A DNA stretch of 64,000 nucleotides from Moringa oleifera. Taxonomy: Eukaryota; Streptophyta; Magnoliopsida; Brassicales; Moringaceae. Each line of letters begins with the position of its first letter. Within the stretch, counting starts at the first letter, position 1. The position numbers and the translations under genes were made by a program. Positions 25,119-38,500 of the stretch are shown in pieces. Location: NCBI GenBank assembly GCA_021397835.1, contig JAJFZO010000889.1, positions 2,356,001-2,420,000 of the forward strand. Reading direction: 5' to 3'. The notes beneath the pieces were generated by a model that was not told the origin of the DNA, did not search any database, and was given only the letters and a program-made list of their open reading frames with translations.

Positions 25119-26900
25119 CTGAGGTTTTTTATCTAACATAATAGACTGACATGGACATCTGGGTGTGGTTGGACTGAAGAGGACAGACAGAGGTGTTTGA
25201 GGAGTAAATGACCGTTAGGGATGTTAGTTAAGTTCGTTGATTCAAATTCTGGCGCCAAATATCTGTAAGTGAAATCAGAAATGAAATTGTGATTAACATT
25301 AAGGATATTTTTAGGTAAAATCTAAGTGGTGCTTTACGTTTAAGGGAAGAAGTTTGGGTTGCCCTTAAAGCACAATCAAATATGCACGTGTCTCATGTGT
25401 GTGCACCCGCCTGTTGGCAATCATCCCACCTTTAGGGTCACATGTTGGTTGAAATTACACGTTTATGCTTGGAATATTTTTTTATTTATTTTTTAAAATA
25501 TAAAATATTTTAATAATTTATAATACTAATATAATAAATACATAAATAAAAATAAAAAATTTAAATTATTAATTTTATTAAAATTTTATGTATGTTTTTT
25601 TCTTCATGTTATAGAGAGCTCCCTATGTTAGTACTGATCAAGTGATTATCGATAAACAAGTAAAATATTGAAAAAATAAATAAAAAACTAAATTTTAAAA
25701 AATTATTTTTAATTTAAATTTTAATATATTGATTAAATTATATTATGTATTTAATTTAATTATTTTTAAATTTAAATTAATTATAAAAAATTAAAAATAT
25801 TTTCGTTGTTGAAATATCTTTAAAATAACTCAAATGAATTTTATATTTATTTTAAATTAATAGCTCAAATTTCAAAAAATTTAAACTTATTTTTTAATAA
25901 AAATTTTAATTTTTTCATGGTGTTAAATTTTTTTAAAAAATATTTTCAATACTACAAAAAATTTAAATTTTTTTTAATGATTGTTTGAATGTTTGTTTAC
26001 ATCTATACAAAAATTTCAAATCAAAATTTGTTATACAAGATCTTTAATTTGAATATTCTTAATTTTTAAATTTTTATATGAATTTGAATTGAACCAAAGT
26101 AAAAAATAATGTATAATTGATCAAGTCAATATTTTAAAGTGTAAAATAAAAACAAGTACAATTTAAGATTTTTTTAATATGTATCTAAAAATTCTTAGTT
26201 AAATTTATTCTTAAATTTAAATTTTGATTTATCAATTTAATTAATTATATATTTGATCTTTTAATTTAATATAAATTAAAATTTAATGGTTTTTTAATCA
26301 AAATGTATCAAAAATAATTTAAATAAATTTTATGATTTATTTTGACTTAATTTATTTTAATTTACAAATTATGTTTACAAATTTTTATATTTTTCATAGT
26401 GTAAAATTTAAAAATATATTTTTAGTATTACATTATCATTACAATTTAAATATTTTTTATATCTATGAAAATATATATCTCAAAATTTATTGTACAAATT
26501 ATTATTTAAAAAATTAACAACACGATCTAAATCAAATAAAGTCAAAAATTTTAAATTAAAATTTATATTATAAAATTCTATTCCAAATATTTTTTTTAAA
26601 AATAACAATTGAATTTACATCAAAGTAAATTAAAATATTAGATACATAATTAATTTATTTGATATTTCAAAAATATAAAAAAAAATTAATATAATTAAAG
26701 AGTTTTTTTATATATTTACCCAAATTTTAATAAAAATTATATTAAGTTTTTTCCACTATTTCTTGTTGATTTTTAATGTTGAAGAGTTGAATTTGCATGC
26801 GTGCGGGATTTGATGGCCAAAAATGGTGTTTGTGGTTGATGTACTTGTAAGAAGCATCTTTTGTTATCATTTATCCAATTAAGTTGGGTTCAAACTTTAT
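25119..26900. other. Upstream flank of the unknown gene and AT-rich repeats
   Basis: 25119-25440 is ordinary composition and probably promoter of the minus-strand gene. From 25460 to 26760 the DNA is extremely AT-rich and non-coding, with plus-orientation copies of the dispersed repeat at about 25780-26110 and 26290-26560. Confidence 0.6.
25780..26110 (+). repeat. AT-rich dispersed repeat, copy C (plus)
   Basis: It shows TTGTTGAAATATCTTTAAAA, then a TTTTTTAAAAAATATTTTCA block, then a TTTGAATGTTTGTTTACATC block, then AAATCAAAATTTGTTATACA and the TTTAATTTGAATATTCTTAA tail, in that order. This is the clearest single copy. A second, less complete copy follows at about 26290-26560. Confidence 0.65.
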
Positions 26901-27849
26901 AAAAAAATTGGTCGTTAGATCATATGGTCATGTTTGCCTATATGTTTGGACAAACCAATTATCTTATTTATACAAATGAAAGGCCAACCATACGATGCAA
27001 CTTAGATTTAATAGTTACTCAATTTTCTATAATCAATCTTTTATTGATATGTTTGGTCAAATACCACATATTTTTGAATAATTGGAATGAGGGACTGATT
27101 GTCTTTTATGAGTCATTACTTTTTAAAAACCTTTTATCCATTACTTTTTAAAACCTTTTATACCTTTTTTGGTATAAAGTTTCAATCCATACTCTAAGTT
27201 ATGATCCCATAATTGTCTAAAAGTAGGTTGATTTATAATACTGGTGTTGTTAAGTCATTTGCATGTGTTTGTATCTTCCACTTAAGCACATTTTTAAGTC
27301 ATTAGAATCATTGTCTTAATTCTCATGTAACTTGCCTTTTAGATGCTTGGGTGCAACCAGCTCGTGGGGCTATGTCTTAGGTCCCAATATGAAAAACTGG
27401 CACTCCTTCATGCCACTTGCAAGTGCTATCATCCTATAGAACCAACGAGTGTCAGTCTTGCTTCCCTATACTCTACTTGGCACTTTCTAAGCTTGGCATG
27501 AGGCAAGGCATGCCCATGTCAAGTCTCGCCATTTACTAATCAAGAGCTAACAAACCATTACTCCTATTAAAAAAGTCCGACACTCTTATCAATTTAGCTT
27601 TAAGGTTATCTTTCATTTCTTTCTTATATTGCTCCACCATTTGATCTTTTTACCAAGTAGTGCTCGCTTTTCCTTTTAGAGTAACCTTGTAAACATTACT
27701 TCCAAAAATTCAATTGACCCTCTATCATGTGATCAGATATCCTTGTAATTTAATCAGGCTTGTTTTTGGATAAGGTAGTCACCTTTGCAGTTTGTCCTTC
27801 ATGTAACCCGCTTTAAGTTGCTTTTGACTCTGTAACTTTATCTTTGACC

Positions 27850-28440
27850 TACCTGGTGCTCATCCCTTTAAGCAAGTGATAGCTTTTACGAAACATGGTA
27901 AATTACTCATTCGTCACTATTAATCCATTGATGTGAGGCATCAATAAGACTTTTGTTTTAACAAAGACATGTTGCCTCAAAATCATGTCAAAGTCATCGA
28001 GTGAGATGACCACTAGGTTAGTTCTCTGTCGCTAACTTCCCACCCTTAGTGTTACTGTAACCTTCTTCCAAATCAACTTAGCCTTTGCATTTATGATCTT
28101 TACCTACATTGTAGCTGGAGAAGCTATAACCCAAGCATCTCTATGATTCCATTGCCATAAAACTATCTATGGCATCCGTGTCTAACATAGCCATCATGTC
28201 TTTTCATTCAATTCTCATTAGCACATTTATCGACTATGGGTGCATAGTTTTTTTGTAATAACATTCAACAGTTAAAGTGACGTCATTCTTAAGAGTGCCT
28301 CATCTGCATTCTCATCTTGATTTATCTCCTCAGTAATCAACGCATTCAACTTCTCTTTTCTTAGGTTGCCCTGCATTTTATGTAGACCATTACATTAAAA
28401 AATAATTATTAAAGTTAGTGCCTTTCCTTTTGGTTTGTGA
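27850..28440 (-). pseudogene. Broken zinc-knuckle linker and protease region of the Ty3/gypsy element
   Basis: Next to gag on the minus strand are a KLNALITEE-like linker (about 28310-28370) and the block SLDDFDMIL with a following MPHINGL (about 27930-28010). These match the protease/linker part of plant gypsy polyproteins. The catalytic motif is not intact. No pol follows. Confidence 0.65.
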
Positions 28441-29340
28441 AAGGGAGTTAATTTAAAAATTATTACAAGAAGCTTCTAACTTCTTCGCTTTTTAGACTTG
28501 CATCAACATTTTTTTCAAAGGTTTTGCTATTTTAATGTCCATAGGTTGTACAGCTACAAACATAAAAGGCAAGTCTTTGATCTCTTACTTTCTTAACTTT
28601 GTTTATGCCCAAGGTTGTTACCCAGATTTAAAGTTGAACAACTTGTCTTCTTAGACATGTTCTATATATCCAACATCAAGGAACTAAATTTTTTCACATA
28701 CTCTTGCATTGCATCTAATTAGTGCATTTACTTACATAAGTTTTTTTCTTACTAGTTAAGACATGTTACATAGAAGGAATTGGTCCTTCAACTCTTCCCA
28801 TGAACTGATGCTTGTTGATCCCACAATATCATTATGAGTCCTTGTTCGCCACCTCAACTTAGTATCATCACTGAGATGCATAATTGTCATGATTACTTAC
28901 TCTTTCCCTAGCAAATGATTAACCTTGAAGTACTGCTCCATATCCCATAGAAAGTTTTTAAGTTCTTTGACATATCTTTCTCTAGTAAATACCTTAGGCT
29001 CACAGACTTTAGAATCTCAAGGGATCAATCTTTATCTATTCCTCTTTATCGATCCTCTGCTTAAAGAGGTGTACTTCAGAAGTATTACCTCTGGCTCAAT
29101 ACTTTTAAGGGCTATCAAGTTAGCAAGTTCACTTTGCAATCTAGAGTTTCGTTACTCAGTTGCATCTAACAATATAATATGTTATCGCTCATTTACCTCT
29201 TTTAAAACTTCTAACCTATGATGACTCTTTTCCAATTATTCTGCCAATATAAAAGTGATACATTCTCTTAACATTCTTACGATTTCTTTAAGTCTTGCAA
29301 CTTTCTTACGCATCGACTCATTACTCTCAATCATTTTAAA
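28440..29340 (-). pseudogene. Broken gag of the Ty3/gypsy element
   Basis: Three-frame reading of the minus strand recovers gypsy gag landmarks split by stops and frameshifts: FLWDMEQYFKV near 28940, DDTKLRWRTRTHNDIV near 28840, SSWEELKDQF near 28790, and EDKLFNF near 28640, followed by a PWA block. The order and spacing match plant gypsy gag, but no intact reading frame remains. Confidence 0.75.
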
Positions 29341-31009
29341 ACAAACTAGGCTCTGATACTAGTTGTCACACAGTTTAGTTTTGTTTGTAACTTTGGATTA
29401 AGTGATGGTGCTAGGTTTGCTCACCATTTAACCAAAATATATCTTGCAACATATTTATACTTTATGCAACAAAAACAATGAGCGACAAATAATGTAACTC
29501 GTGAAGACACGAGAACTCTCAACTTTCATTAACAACTTTAACAAAGAAAACACATTACAAGCAAGTTACATATTTATGGCAAACAAACTCCCTTGTGTTT
29601 ACTTATATATTTTTTTGATAAGTCAACTTTCTTATATATACAAATTTGGGGATAACTATGGCCATACCACTTGATTTTGATAGTTACTCAATTTGTTATA
29701 AGTAATCCTTTATTAACATGCTTAAGCTTGGTCAAATGTGGTTGGGATAACTAGTTATCTGCCTACCTCAAACAACTATTTCCTAAAAATCATTTGTCTT
29801 TCCAACATAGAGTTTCAATCTATAAACCAATGTAAAACCTTACAGTTATTTAAAAGTTAGCTTATTGACATACTTATTGTTACCAAGTTATTTATTTATG
29901 CTTGTACCTCTTACTCGACCACATTTCTAAGTTATTGGTGTCATTGTCTTGATTCCCATATGCAGACCTCCGAAATTTGCTCCGACTTGCTTACCAAATA
30001 CTTAGGTGCAGTCAACTCATAAAACTATCCTTTATATTCAAATACCAAAAGCTAATACTCTTTTATATTTTGCACCCCTACACCAGCATTCTCATACTAG
30101 CATTCACATGTAAATCAAACCCATCTAGTTAAAAAAAAAAAAAGCAAAACCTTTATTTTCAAATAATGTTAAGTTGATGACATTTCTATAAATTAATATA
30201 ATATTTACATGTATTTATATTAATGCAAAAAAATCAATAAAATATTCATATATATATATATGCATGAAAAAAATAAAAAAAATTTATATTATAAAATTTA
30301 AAATTTTTTTAGTGAAAGTTCATTCAAATAAAATTATTTTGTATATTTACTTTGACATGATAAATTTGAATAAATAATTTTGATATCATAAAATAACTTT
30401 TAAAAACATCATAATTTTTTTAGCAACTTTTTTACATCTTCAAATTTGATCTTTACGGTGAGTTAGAAATTTTTTAAATATAAAATACGAACTCATAATG
30501 AAATATAAAATTTATTTGAATTATTTTTAAGTATTTAAATAATAAAAATATTTTTAATTTTTTATAATTATTAAAGTTTGATTTTAATTTTAATTAAATT
30601 AAAATAATATTAAATATTAAATATATAATTGTTGTTATTTTAAATATTCTATTATTTTATCCTCATAATGTTATAAATATTACCTATTTTCAAGTTTCAA
30701 GCTATTCAAATTTACGATATACGAATATCTTCGTACCTTTCAAATCATATTGTTATTTCATAAATATTGGAAATTGTTTTTTAAGTAAGCATAAAAAACC
30801 TAGATTTATTAATAAGTGATATGAACCATACACATAAATATCAGAAGTTACTTTTATTTATATAAAAATTAAAATGAGTTAGGATAAAGATTATTTTAAA
30901 TATTAGTTTTTATGTTTTATCTTCAATCAAATCAAAATTTTGATTTTTAACACATCTCCAAACAAATCATGATCTATTAATTTTGTTTAAATTAAATTTT
31001 AGTAAAAAT

Positions 31010-31330
31010 AATTTAATAATATTTTTATTATTGAAATACTTAAAAAAATTATATGTTTTATTTTGATTTCATCATTTAAATTTAAATAATTATTAACTAA
31101 TAAATTATTTTTATGATTCTTAAAAAAATTTAGTCTTACAAGTTTTTAAAAAAAAATTCAATGCTTAAAAAATTCTAAAATATGTTTACCATGATAGCTT
31201 GAATATTTTTTCATATTGATAGAAAATTTTCAAAATAAAATTTGTTACAAAAAAATTTTAATTTAAAAATTTTTAATTTTTTAAATTTTTAATAAAAATT
31301 AATTTGATTTAAATTGATAAATAAGTATTC
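31010..31330 (+). repeat. AT-rich dispersed repeat, copy D (plus)
   Basis: The landmarks TTTTATTATTGAAATACTTA, TGATAGCTTGAATATTTTTT, AAATAAAATTTGTTACAAAA and AATTTGATTTAAATTGATAA occur in the family order. Confidence 0.62.
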
Positions 31331-31990
31331 ATTTAAATATATTTTAAAATATTAAATTTTATTAAAATAAAAAGTTAAAATTTTAAATAATTTTTATTCA
31401 ATTATTTATATAAATTTTTATTTAAGATTGAAAAATTAATTTCTCAATGACTAAAAGTTATTAACAAGCCTTTGAAAAGTCACTTATAATTAATCGATTC
31501 CGTATGGTCCTGTCACTGCTACAAATGAAAAAAATATAAAAAATAGCAAGTGATGTGACTGTGACAGAAGCGCGTGACCTTTGACTGGGAAAATAGATGC
31601 GAATCTTGGGCCTCTTATATTATATTCGCAGGCAGTAGGTGAGTCGGTGAGGCTTGTGCGACAAACCGAGCCATCGGCAAGTCAGCGACTCCAACCGCTC
31701 TACAATAGAATCCACAACACATCCTCCTTTCTTTGTTCCATCGGCTTTTCTTGGTACCCAAAAAACGGAAAGCTAAAAAAGACGGCCATCTTTTTTTAAA
31801 AAAGTATTTTAAAATGTTAATAAAAAATATTAAATATAATAAATTAATAAAATTTGATCTTAAATATTTGGATAAAGATTAAATTTGTGGAATTCTATAC
31901 AAATTTTAATTTTAATTTATCGATTCAATTTTTTTAATTGTACATTCATTTTCTATTTAAATTAATTTAAATTTTATTTAAAAATTAAAA

Positions 31991-32044
31991 AATTTAATTG
32001 AAATTAAAATTCATAAAAATTTAATTGAAATTAAAATTCATAAA
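31991..32044. repeat. 27-bp direct tandem duplication
   Basis: 31991-32017 and 32018-32044 are identical by eye, each starting AATTTAATTGAAATTAAAAT. It lies in AT-rich DNA about 550 bp upstream of the PFK start. Confidence 0.85.
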
Positions 32045-32339
32045 AGTTTAATTTTTTAATATTATCTTAAATATTATTATATAAATGATTATTTGTAAAC
32101 TAATATTAATCAATTTCATATTAAAAAATAGATCAAAAGACTTAAGTTTCTGGTGACGGAATCTGGAACGTGGATTCCGCTGCGTGGACTATGGTAAAGA
32201 GAACCATCAAGTCGATTATAATTGGGACCTCTATGCCCAAAAAGTCCAGCAGAGAATAAGAGGCTGATGGTCAATTCAGGTGGAAAGGAGGTCCTTTTTG
32301 GTCAAAACACTGGGTGCTCAGTTGGCAGCTGCAGACTTA

Positions 32340-32593
32340 ACTACTCTGGTATTTAAGCCGGACGTTGTACGGCCGAACCTCATGCCGTTTCATAGTTTGT
32401 CTTCCTCTGTGTCTCCTTCCCCTCAGAAAGTACTTACTCTTAAACTCCCTCCAAATTCCTTGCCTTAATCTGCACTAAACTATAATACGATCACTCTCTC
32501 TCTCTCTCTCTCTATAGAAGGCCACATTCGCAGTTACATTCACATTCTCTCGGAAAGTCAAAAGAGAAAGAGCAAAAGGCAAATCTCCATTTC
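32340..32593 (+). promoter_or_regulatory. Core promoter and leader of the plastid PFK gene
   Basis: A TATTTAAG element at about 32350 is a plausible TATA variant, and a (CT)n tract at about 32493-32513 lies in the likely leader, 80-100 bp before the ATG. Assignment is by position and pattern only. Confidence 0.4.
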
Positions 32594-35500
32594 ATGGACA
32601 CTCTCTCTCATGCGATCGGCCCGAGGTTCGCTATCTCTCGCAAAACTCCTCTGCTTCCTCGCACTTATGGAATCGGTTCCTTGTTCGTCCGAACATCGGG
32701 ATCATCGCCGAATCAGAAGAGGAGCCGAGTGGTGGCGCAGGTGCAGCAGAGCCAGAGCTCGCCTATCGATTTCAGCGATCCTGATTGGAAATTGAAGTTC
32801 CAGGAGGATTTCGAGAGGCGCTTCAACATCCCTCACATCACTGATATCTTTCCAGATGCCGAGCCTTTTCCTTCTACGTTTTGCCTAAAGATGAGGTAAT
32901 GAGTTTTCTCGTTTTAGTTTTTGGTTGTGCGTGTTCTGAGATAGAAAAGAGAGCGAAGAGTGAGAATTTCGATTGATCATTAGCCGGTTTCGAGAGCGTT
33001 TAGCCAAATTTGGGTGACGATCATCTGAGTTTTTTTGTTAAATTATATTTGACTGGTAGGATATGTTTGTTTTATTTCCTCAAATTTATGAATTAGTTGT
33101 TCAGGCAGCTAAGTTGTTAGAAACATAAGTGTCTCTTTAAAGTTCTTCTCTTTTTCCTGTAGTTTACTTAAATGTGAGTTCCCCTATATTTCTTAAATTG
33201 AAGTCCAAGTGTAGTTGACTAGAAACTTCTAGTTATTTTCCTTTTTCTTTTTTGTCCAAGCTTAAAATTTATTTTCTTCCTTCTTTCCTGGTTTAGAAAA
33301 AATCAATGATTTTTCTGTTGCAGGACTCCTATGACTGGAGATTTTGAAGGTGGTTATCCTTCGGATGAAGAATGGCATGGATACATAAACAATAATGACA
33401 GGGTGCTTCTCAAGGTACCGTCCTTTCTTATCTGGGATTTGTCACCTCCCTATTTAACTTTCTTCATGGGTACACCATCATCAAATAACTGCTCCGAGGG
33501 GTTGATCGGTGAAATATCCAACTGGTCACCAAGACGTGCCCAAGCAAGAAGTCGAAGTGAACTATAAAATCATTTTTACAATTTTAAATAATAATTTGTG
33601 TGAGCATTGTCCATTGAAAAATTAAATTGATGCAAACTCTGAAGAATGCACTGCAGCACAACTTTTCTTTGATGTTGAATGATCTTTTTTTCTACACAAG
33701 TCACAAATTTTCTCTTCTTTACATGTTCCAGGTTATACATTACTCATCACCTACCTCTGCTGGTGCTGAGTGTATTGATCCTGGTTGTACTTGGGTTGAA
33801 CAATGGTAAATATGCACTCCACTTTATTATTGGTATTCGCATCATGCATTTTGCTCGCATTAAGTGCGATAATTTATTAACTATGAAGTTTTCCAAAGTC
33901 TTCCCCAACTCCATGTAATGTTTCCAAAGAACTCTTACTTTTTATGTCATGTTCTCAAAACTGTAGAAAATGGGTCTTACCCAACTCTTCTGCATCGCAG
34001 TTTTCATTAAATTGGATAGAAGTGATGAAATTAGATTCAGACTCACATTTTCTGCAGCGCAGTATTCCTTAAATTGGATAAAAGTGATCAAAGTAGATTC
34101 AGACCCATATTTCACGTTTGTATTATTCATTTATTCGAATTTTTTGCGTTTATTTAATATATATTGAATATTAATTCCATCTGATTACTATAACATTCTG
34201 TGATGAATATAGTACCAAAATGTTGTCAGGGTACATCGTGCTGGACCTAGGGAGAAGATATACTTCAAACCAGAAAAAGTAAAGGCAGCAATTGTCACTT
34301 GTGGTGGGCTCTGTCCTGGTCTTAATGATGTTATCAGACATGTCAGTATGATGTGTAAAATTCATTTTCTGCATTGACGTCTACTAGAGTTTCCTGCTTA
34401 TTACAATGTGTGATACTTATATTGTTTTATTTCCTCCAAACCTAAAACTTTTGCAGATTGTCATCACACTTGAAATATATGGTGTTAAAAACATAGTGGG
34501 AATTCCTTTTGGTTATCGTGGATTTTCTGACAAGGACTTGGCTGAAATGCCAGTAAGTATCAATTGATTTCTCAACGTTTGTTATTATAGATATGTAGGC
34601 AATTAGGCATGTCTATGCTAAAGCTTCTGAATTAATTTGTTTGGATTTGGCTTTTATTATCAGCTGTCACGGAAGGTCGTCCAGAATATTCATCTTTCTG
34701 GTGGAAGCTTGTTAGGAGTTTCACGTGGAGGACCTAGTGTCAGTGAAATTGTGGACAGCATGCAGGTGTACTTTCAATCTTTCTCCGATGCAGATTACAT
34801 ATCAGGCATTAAGTATTTTTGATGCTATGGTCTCAGGAAAGAGGAATCAATATGCTTTTTGTCTTGGGTGGGAACGGTACACATGCTGGTGCCAATGCAA
34901 TACACAATGAGGTTCTTACACAAACTTGATGCACTATTTTTGTATTGCATGTTGATGCATTCTTAATTTCGATCCTTAGATGAGAAGAAACCTCTTTTGA
35001 AAATTTTAAAAGACTTTATCCAACAATGTGCCAATACTTTTCAATTTGCGTGATTTATATTCATGGTTTTCGAAAAGCATTGTGGTCGTGAAGGGTATCA
35101 GTTTCCCATAGATGTTATTTAATTGATTTATTTATTCCTGCTTCCATAATGCATTCTTGATTTCCTAGTTAATTATACATTGATGAATTAATATACTGCT
35201 GTATATTCCCTTTTTGGAGTGGCTTTTTGTCTATCTCTGACATGTTTTTCCTAATCTGTTTAGTGCCGTAAAAGAAAGTTGAGGGTAGCTGTAGTTGGTG
35301 TGCCAAAAACCATTGACAATGATATTTTGCTGATGGATAAAACCTTTGGTTTTGACACTGCTGTTGAAGAGGCACAAAGAGCAATAAATTCTGCATACAT
35401 TGAGGTACATATTTGTTTAGCAGCTGTTCCTCCCTTATTGGTACATACATCAATTCACTAGTACATTCTTTACAAAAAAATAATTAATAGGTTAATGCTT

Positions 35501-38500
35501 TCCATATAACTGTTCTGCCATTAAACTGTTTCCTATTCATACTTGTATATTTAACTAATCCTTTATTTTTTAATTTTTCTTATAAATTCGTTTCCCACTG
35601 ATCTTGTAATAGGCACATAGTGCTTACCATGGTATTGGCATTGTGAAGTTGATGGGTCGTAGCAGTGGATTCATAGCCATGCAAGCATCCCTAGCTAGTG
35701 GACAAGTTGATATTTGTTTGATTCCAGAGGTATTTGTGCTTTGTACTAATCATATTCTTTTGGTGAATCTATACTAATGCAATCACTTTTAGGTACCTTT
35801 CCGTTTGCATGGCACTCATGGCGTATTAAAGCATCTGAAATACCTAATTGAAACAAAGGGATCAGCTGTGGTCTGTGTAGCAGAGGGAGCTGGACAGGTG
35901 CTGTGATATAAAATTTTCAATTGTCCTTCTGTTTTATTGAATTGACCTATTCTTGTCACAAACCGGCTGGCCAAAATGTAAGCAATTCCTGTTTCAGTTT
36001 GATGACACATGCAGTTTAGATAGATGGGCTTTGTCATACTAGTTACATTATGGGTACAATTTTTGCTTGGTTGCTAAATAGAACTTGCGGTTGTTCTCCT
36101 ACATTGTTGATGAAGTTTATCCTTTGGTGGTTTTTTCTTTTTCTAATATAATTCTATTGCTTTATGTTCAAGCATCTAGCATATGAATACAAAGATCTAC
36201 ATTTAAAGGGAGGCATTTGTTACCATGGATGACAGAACCACATCCTTCAATAGCACAACCATCCTAGAGTGGGAAAGTATGAAATCACTGAACCATAGTA
36301 ATTAGGCTTAAGCCCTTAAGGACCAACCTCAGTCTAGTGTATGCGAATCTTAGTAACTTTATGTGTATATTACTCCATCAATATTAGGAAGGGCGTGCAT
36401 TTCCTAATTCAGAGACAAGATGGTGCCTATTCCTTCTGCCGATTTCCTATTCTCCCATGTCTCTACTTATCACATTCTGTTACTTGTATGGAACTATGCA
36501 AACTGAATATCTTATTACATCAGCACTTTATTTATTTAGTTTTTTGCTGACATTCTTGATGAGAAGTCAACTTATGTGCTGATCTCTTGGTTAATTTCAA
36601 GTCTCTCTTGCTGAACTAGATACATTTTCAACAGAGTAGCCTAAGAGTCTTCCCTTGTTAATTTGGGTCTGTCTTTTTTCCTTGCTGAGAAGAATCTATT
36701 CATAAGATTGTTACTTCTGAAATTGATAAAATATTATGTTGAGAAAAGTATGAACATTTAAAGTGTTACATGTTTCCTTTCAATGCAGAATTTTGTTGAG
36801 AAAACTAATGCTAAAGATGCCTCTGGAAACATAGTACTTGGAGATATTGGCGTACACATTCAACAAGAGGTTAGTGACTTCTTTTTCATATCGTTCTAGT
36901 TTCCTTGTACAATACTTTTAATGGCCTTCCGCCCTCCTGTGCCGTTCCTTTTTCTTTTTGTGTTTAAAGAAGGCTGTGTTGATGACCTCAACAAATTATC
37001 CTATTAAATAGACAGCCAGAATGACAGTTGAGTTGACTTTTGTGTGCCACATTTGTAATCATTTCATGAATATGAACCTTTAATTTGCATGTTTAATAAG
37101 GTGCCATAATGATGAGATTTTCTAATTATACCATGGTCTCAATCCCTCAGTATTTACACGTACACAATCAACTCCTTACATGTTTTACTAAATGACCAGA
37201 TGAGTGGGTATAAATATGCGTTGAAAATTCAGCTTATGCCTAATTATTGGAATAATTATCACAGTAATTTTTGTATCTCAATCTTCTCTGTGGTTTGGAG
37301 GATTTAGATTAATGGTTGTACCATGTTTAAATGCCAGTAGTTTGCAGCAGCTTGGCTGCAAATTATTTCAGAGATGTATATTAGAAATTTTATGAGGAGA
37401 TTAATGGAGTTTAAGTGTATCAAACCAACTGTTAAGGACTGGTATTTTGATTGTGCTCTATGATTCATCAGGATTGATCTTTACCTTCTTTTGTCCTTTC
37501 CTTTTTCCCCTGGAATATGAGTCAATCTTAAGTTTCATAGATCTATGTTATATTCTGGAGTGCAATAGGATTGGTCACTAAAATTAAATGTGGATCAACG
37601 GCTGAATATTGCTGTCGAAAAGAACAATATAAAAACTGTTTCATATATCTATGATATATTGTAGAATGCAATAGGATTGATCACTAAAATTAAATGTGGA
37701 TCAAAAGCAAAATGTTTCTGTCGAAAAGAACAATATAAAAACTGACGTGCTTAGTGGTGTAATTGCTTGAAGTGTTTCCTAAGGGCATACATATATTTCA
37801 CTTAAATAGTATCTATTATATTTTTTTTCTTTTCCTGGGTGATGTATGATAATCAATGAGAGCATCCCAACGGTTTCAATTATAATTCTCTGAACTATCT
37901 GGATGGTTTTATTTGTCTATAACTGAACAATACCTATATTAATCTATTGTTCCTGCCAGACAAAAAAATTTTTTAAGGAGATAGGCATCCCAGCTGACGT
38001 GAAGTATATTGATCCAACATACATGATCCGTGCATGCCGTGCAAATGCTTCAGATGGAATTCTGTGCACTGTTCTGGGGCAGAATGCTGTAAGTTGCTCT
38101 TACATTCTCTGTTCTGCTCTGTGGCGCAAACTTCTATATACTACATTGGGTTGGTAGATATTTAGCCTGAAGCTCACATTTTGAAGAACACTTGGTTTGA
38201 AACTCACCCTCAACGACAGTAGAGTTCATTGTGTTGTCCTTCTGTTGCACCTAAGAGAATTGTCTCAACTGTTTTAGTTTTGGGTAAACGTAGTATACCC
38301 AGCATGGTTAAACTTTTCTTCAAAACGCATGCAGAATTTTGTGTCAATCTGGTATAATGAAAAATCTCTTTCTAACGTCGTTAAACCAAATTCCAAACAG
38401 CTGTACAAAATGGACCTGATGCCACAGAAAAGAGTGACAGGAGCTGGAAACAGGCTAGTGAATAAATGTTACTTATAGACAGCTGCTGTTCTGCCCATTT

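Larger units (their letters stand above)
26930..30120 (-). mobile_element. Decayed Ty3/gypsy LTR retrotransposon with pol missing
   Basis: Read on the minus strand, 29349-29361 is a primer-binding site one base off the initiator-tRNA-Met type (TAGTATCAGAGCC), next to the inner LTR end at about 29364. The 5' LTR relic then runs to about 30120. A second, strongly diverged direct copy at about 26930-27430 shares landmarks such as TTAATAGTTACTCAATTTT, GGTCAAAT and a CATTGTCTTAATTCTCATG block, and is taken as the 3' LTR. Between them lie gag and protease relics. Only about 1.9 kb separates the repeats and no reverse transcriptase, RNase H or integrase signal is visible, so pol appears deleted. The element is inactive. 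Confidence 0.75.
30120..32150. other. AT-rich repeats around a G+C-richer islet upstream of the PFK gene
   Basis: 30145-31480 and 31795-32140 are extremely AT-rich. They carry a minus part-copy of the dispersed repeat (about 30470-30620) and a plus copy (about 31010-31330). Between them, 31500-31790 has normal composition and a 72-codon ORF with no recognisable motif; it may be a stranded piece of older promoter. A 27-bp direct duplication lies at 31991-32044. Confidence 0.55.

Noticed and set aside
28925..29221. 98-codon plus-strand ORF
   Set aside because: Lies antisense to the decayed gypsy gag, whose landmarks are on the minus strand.
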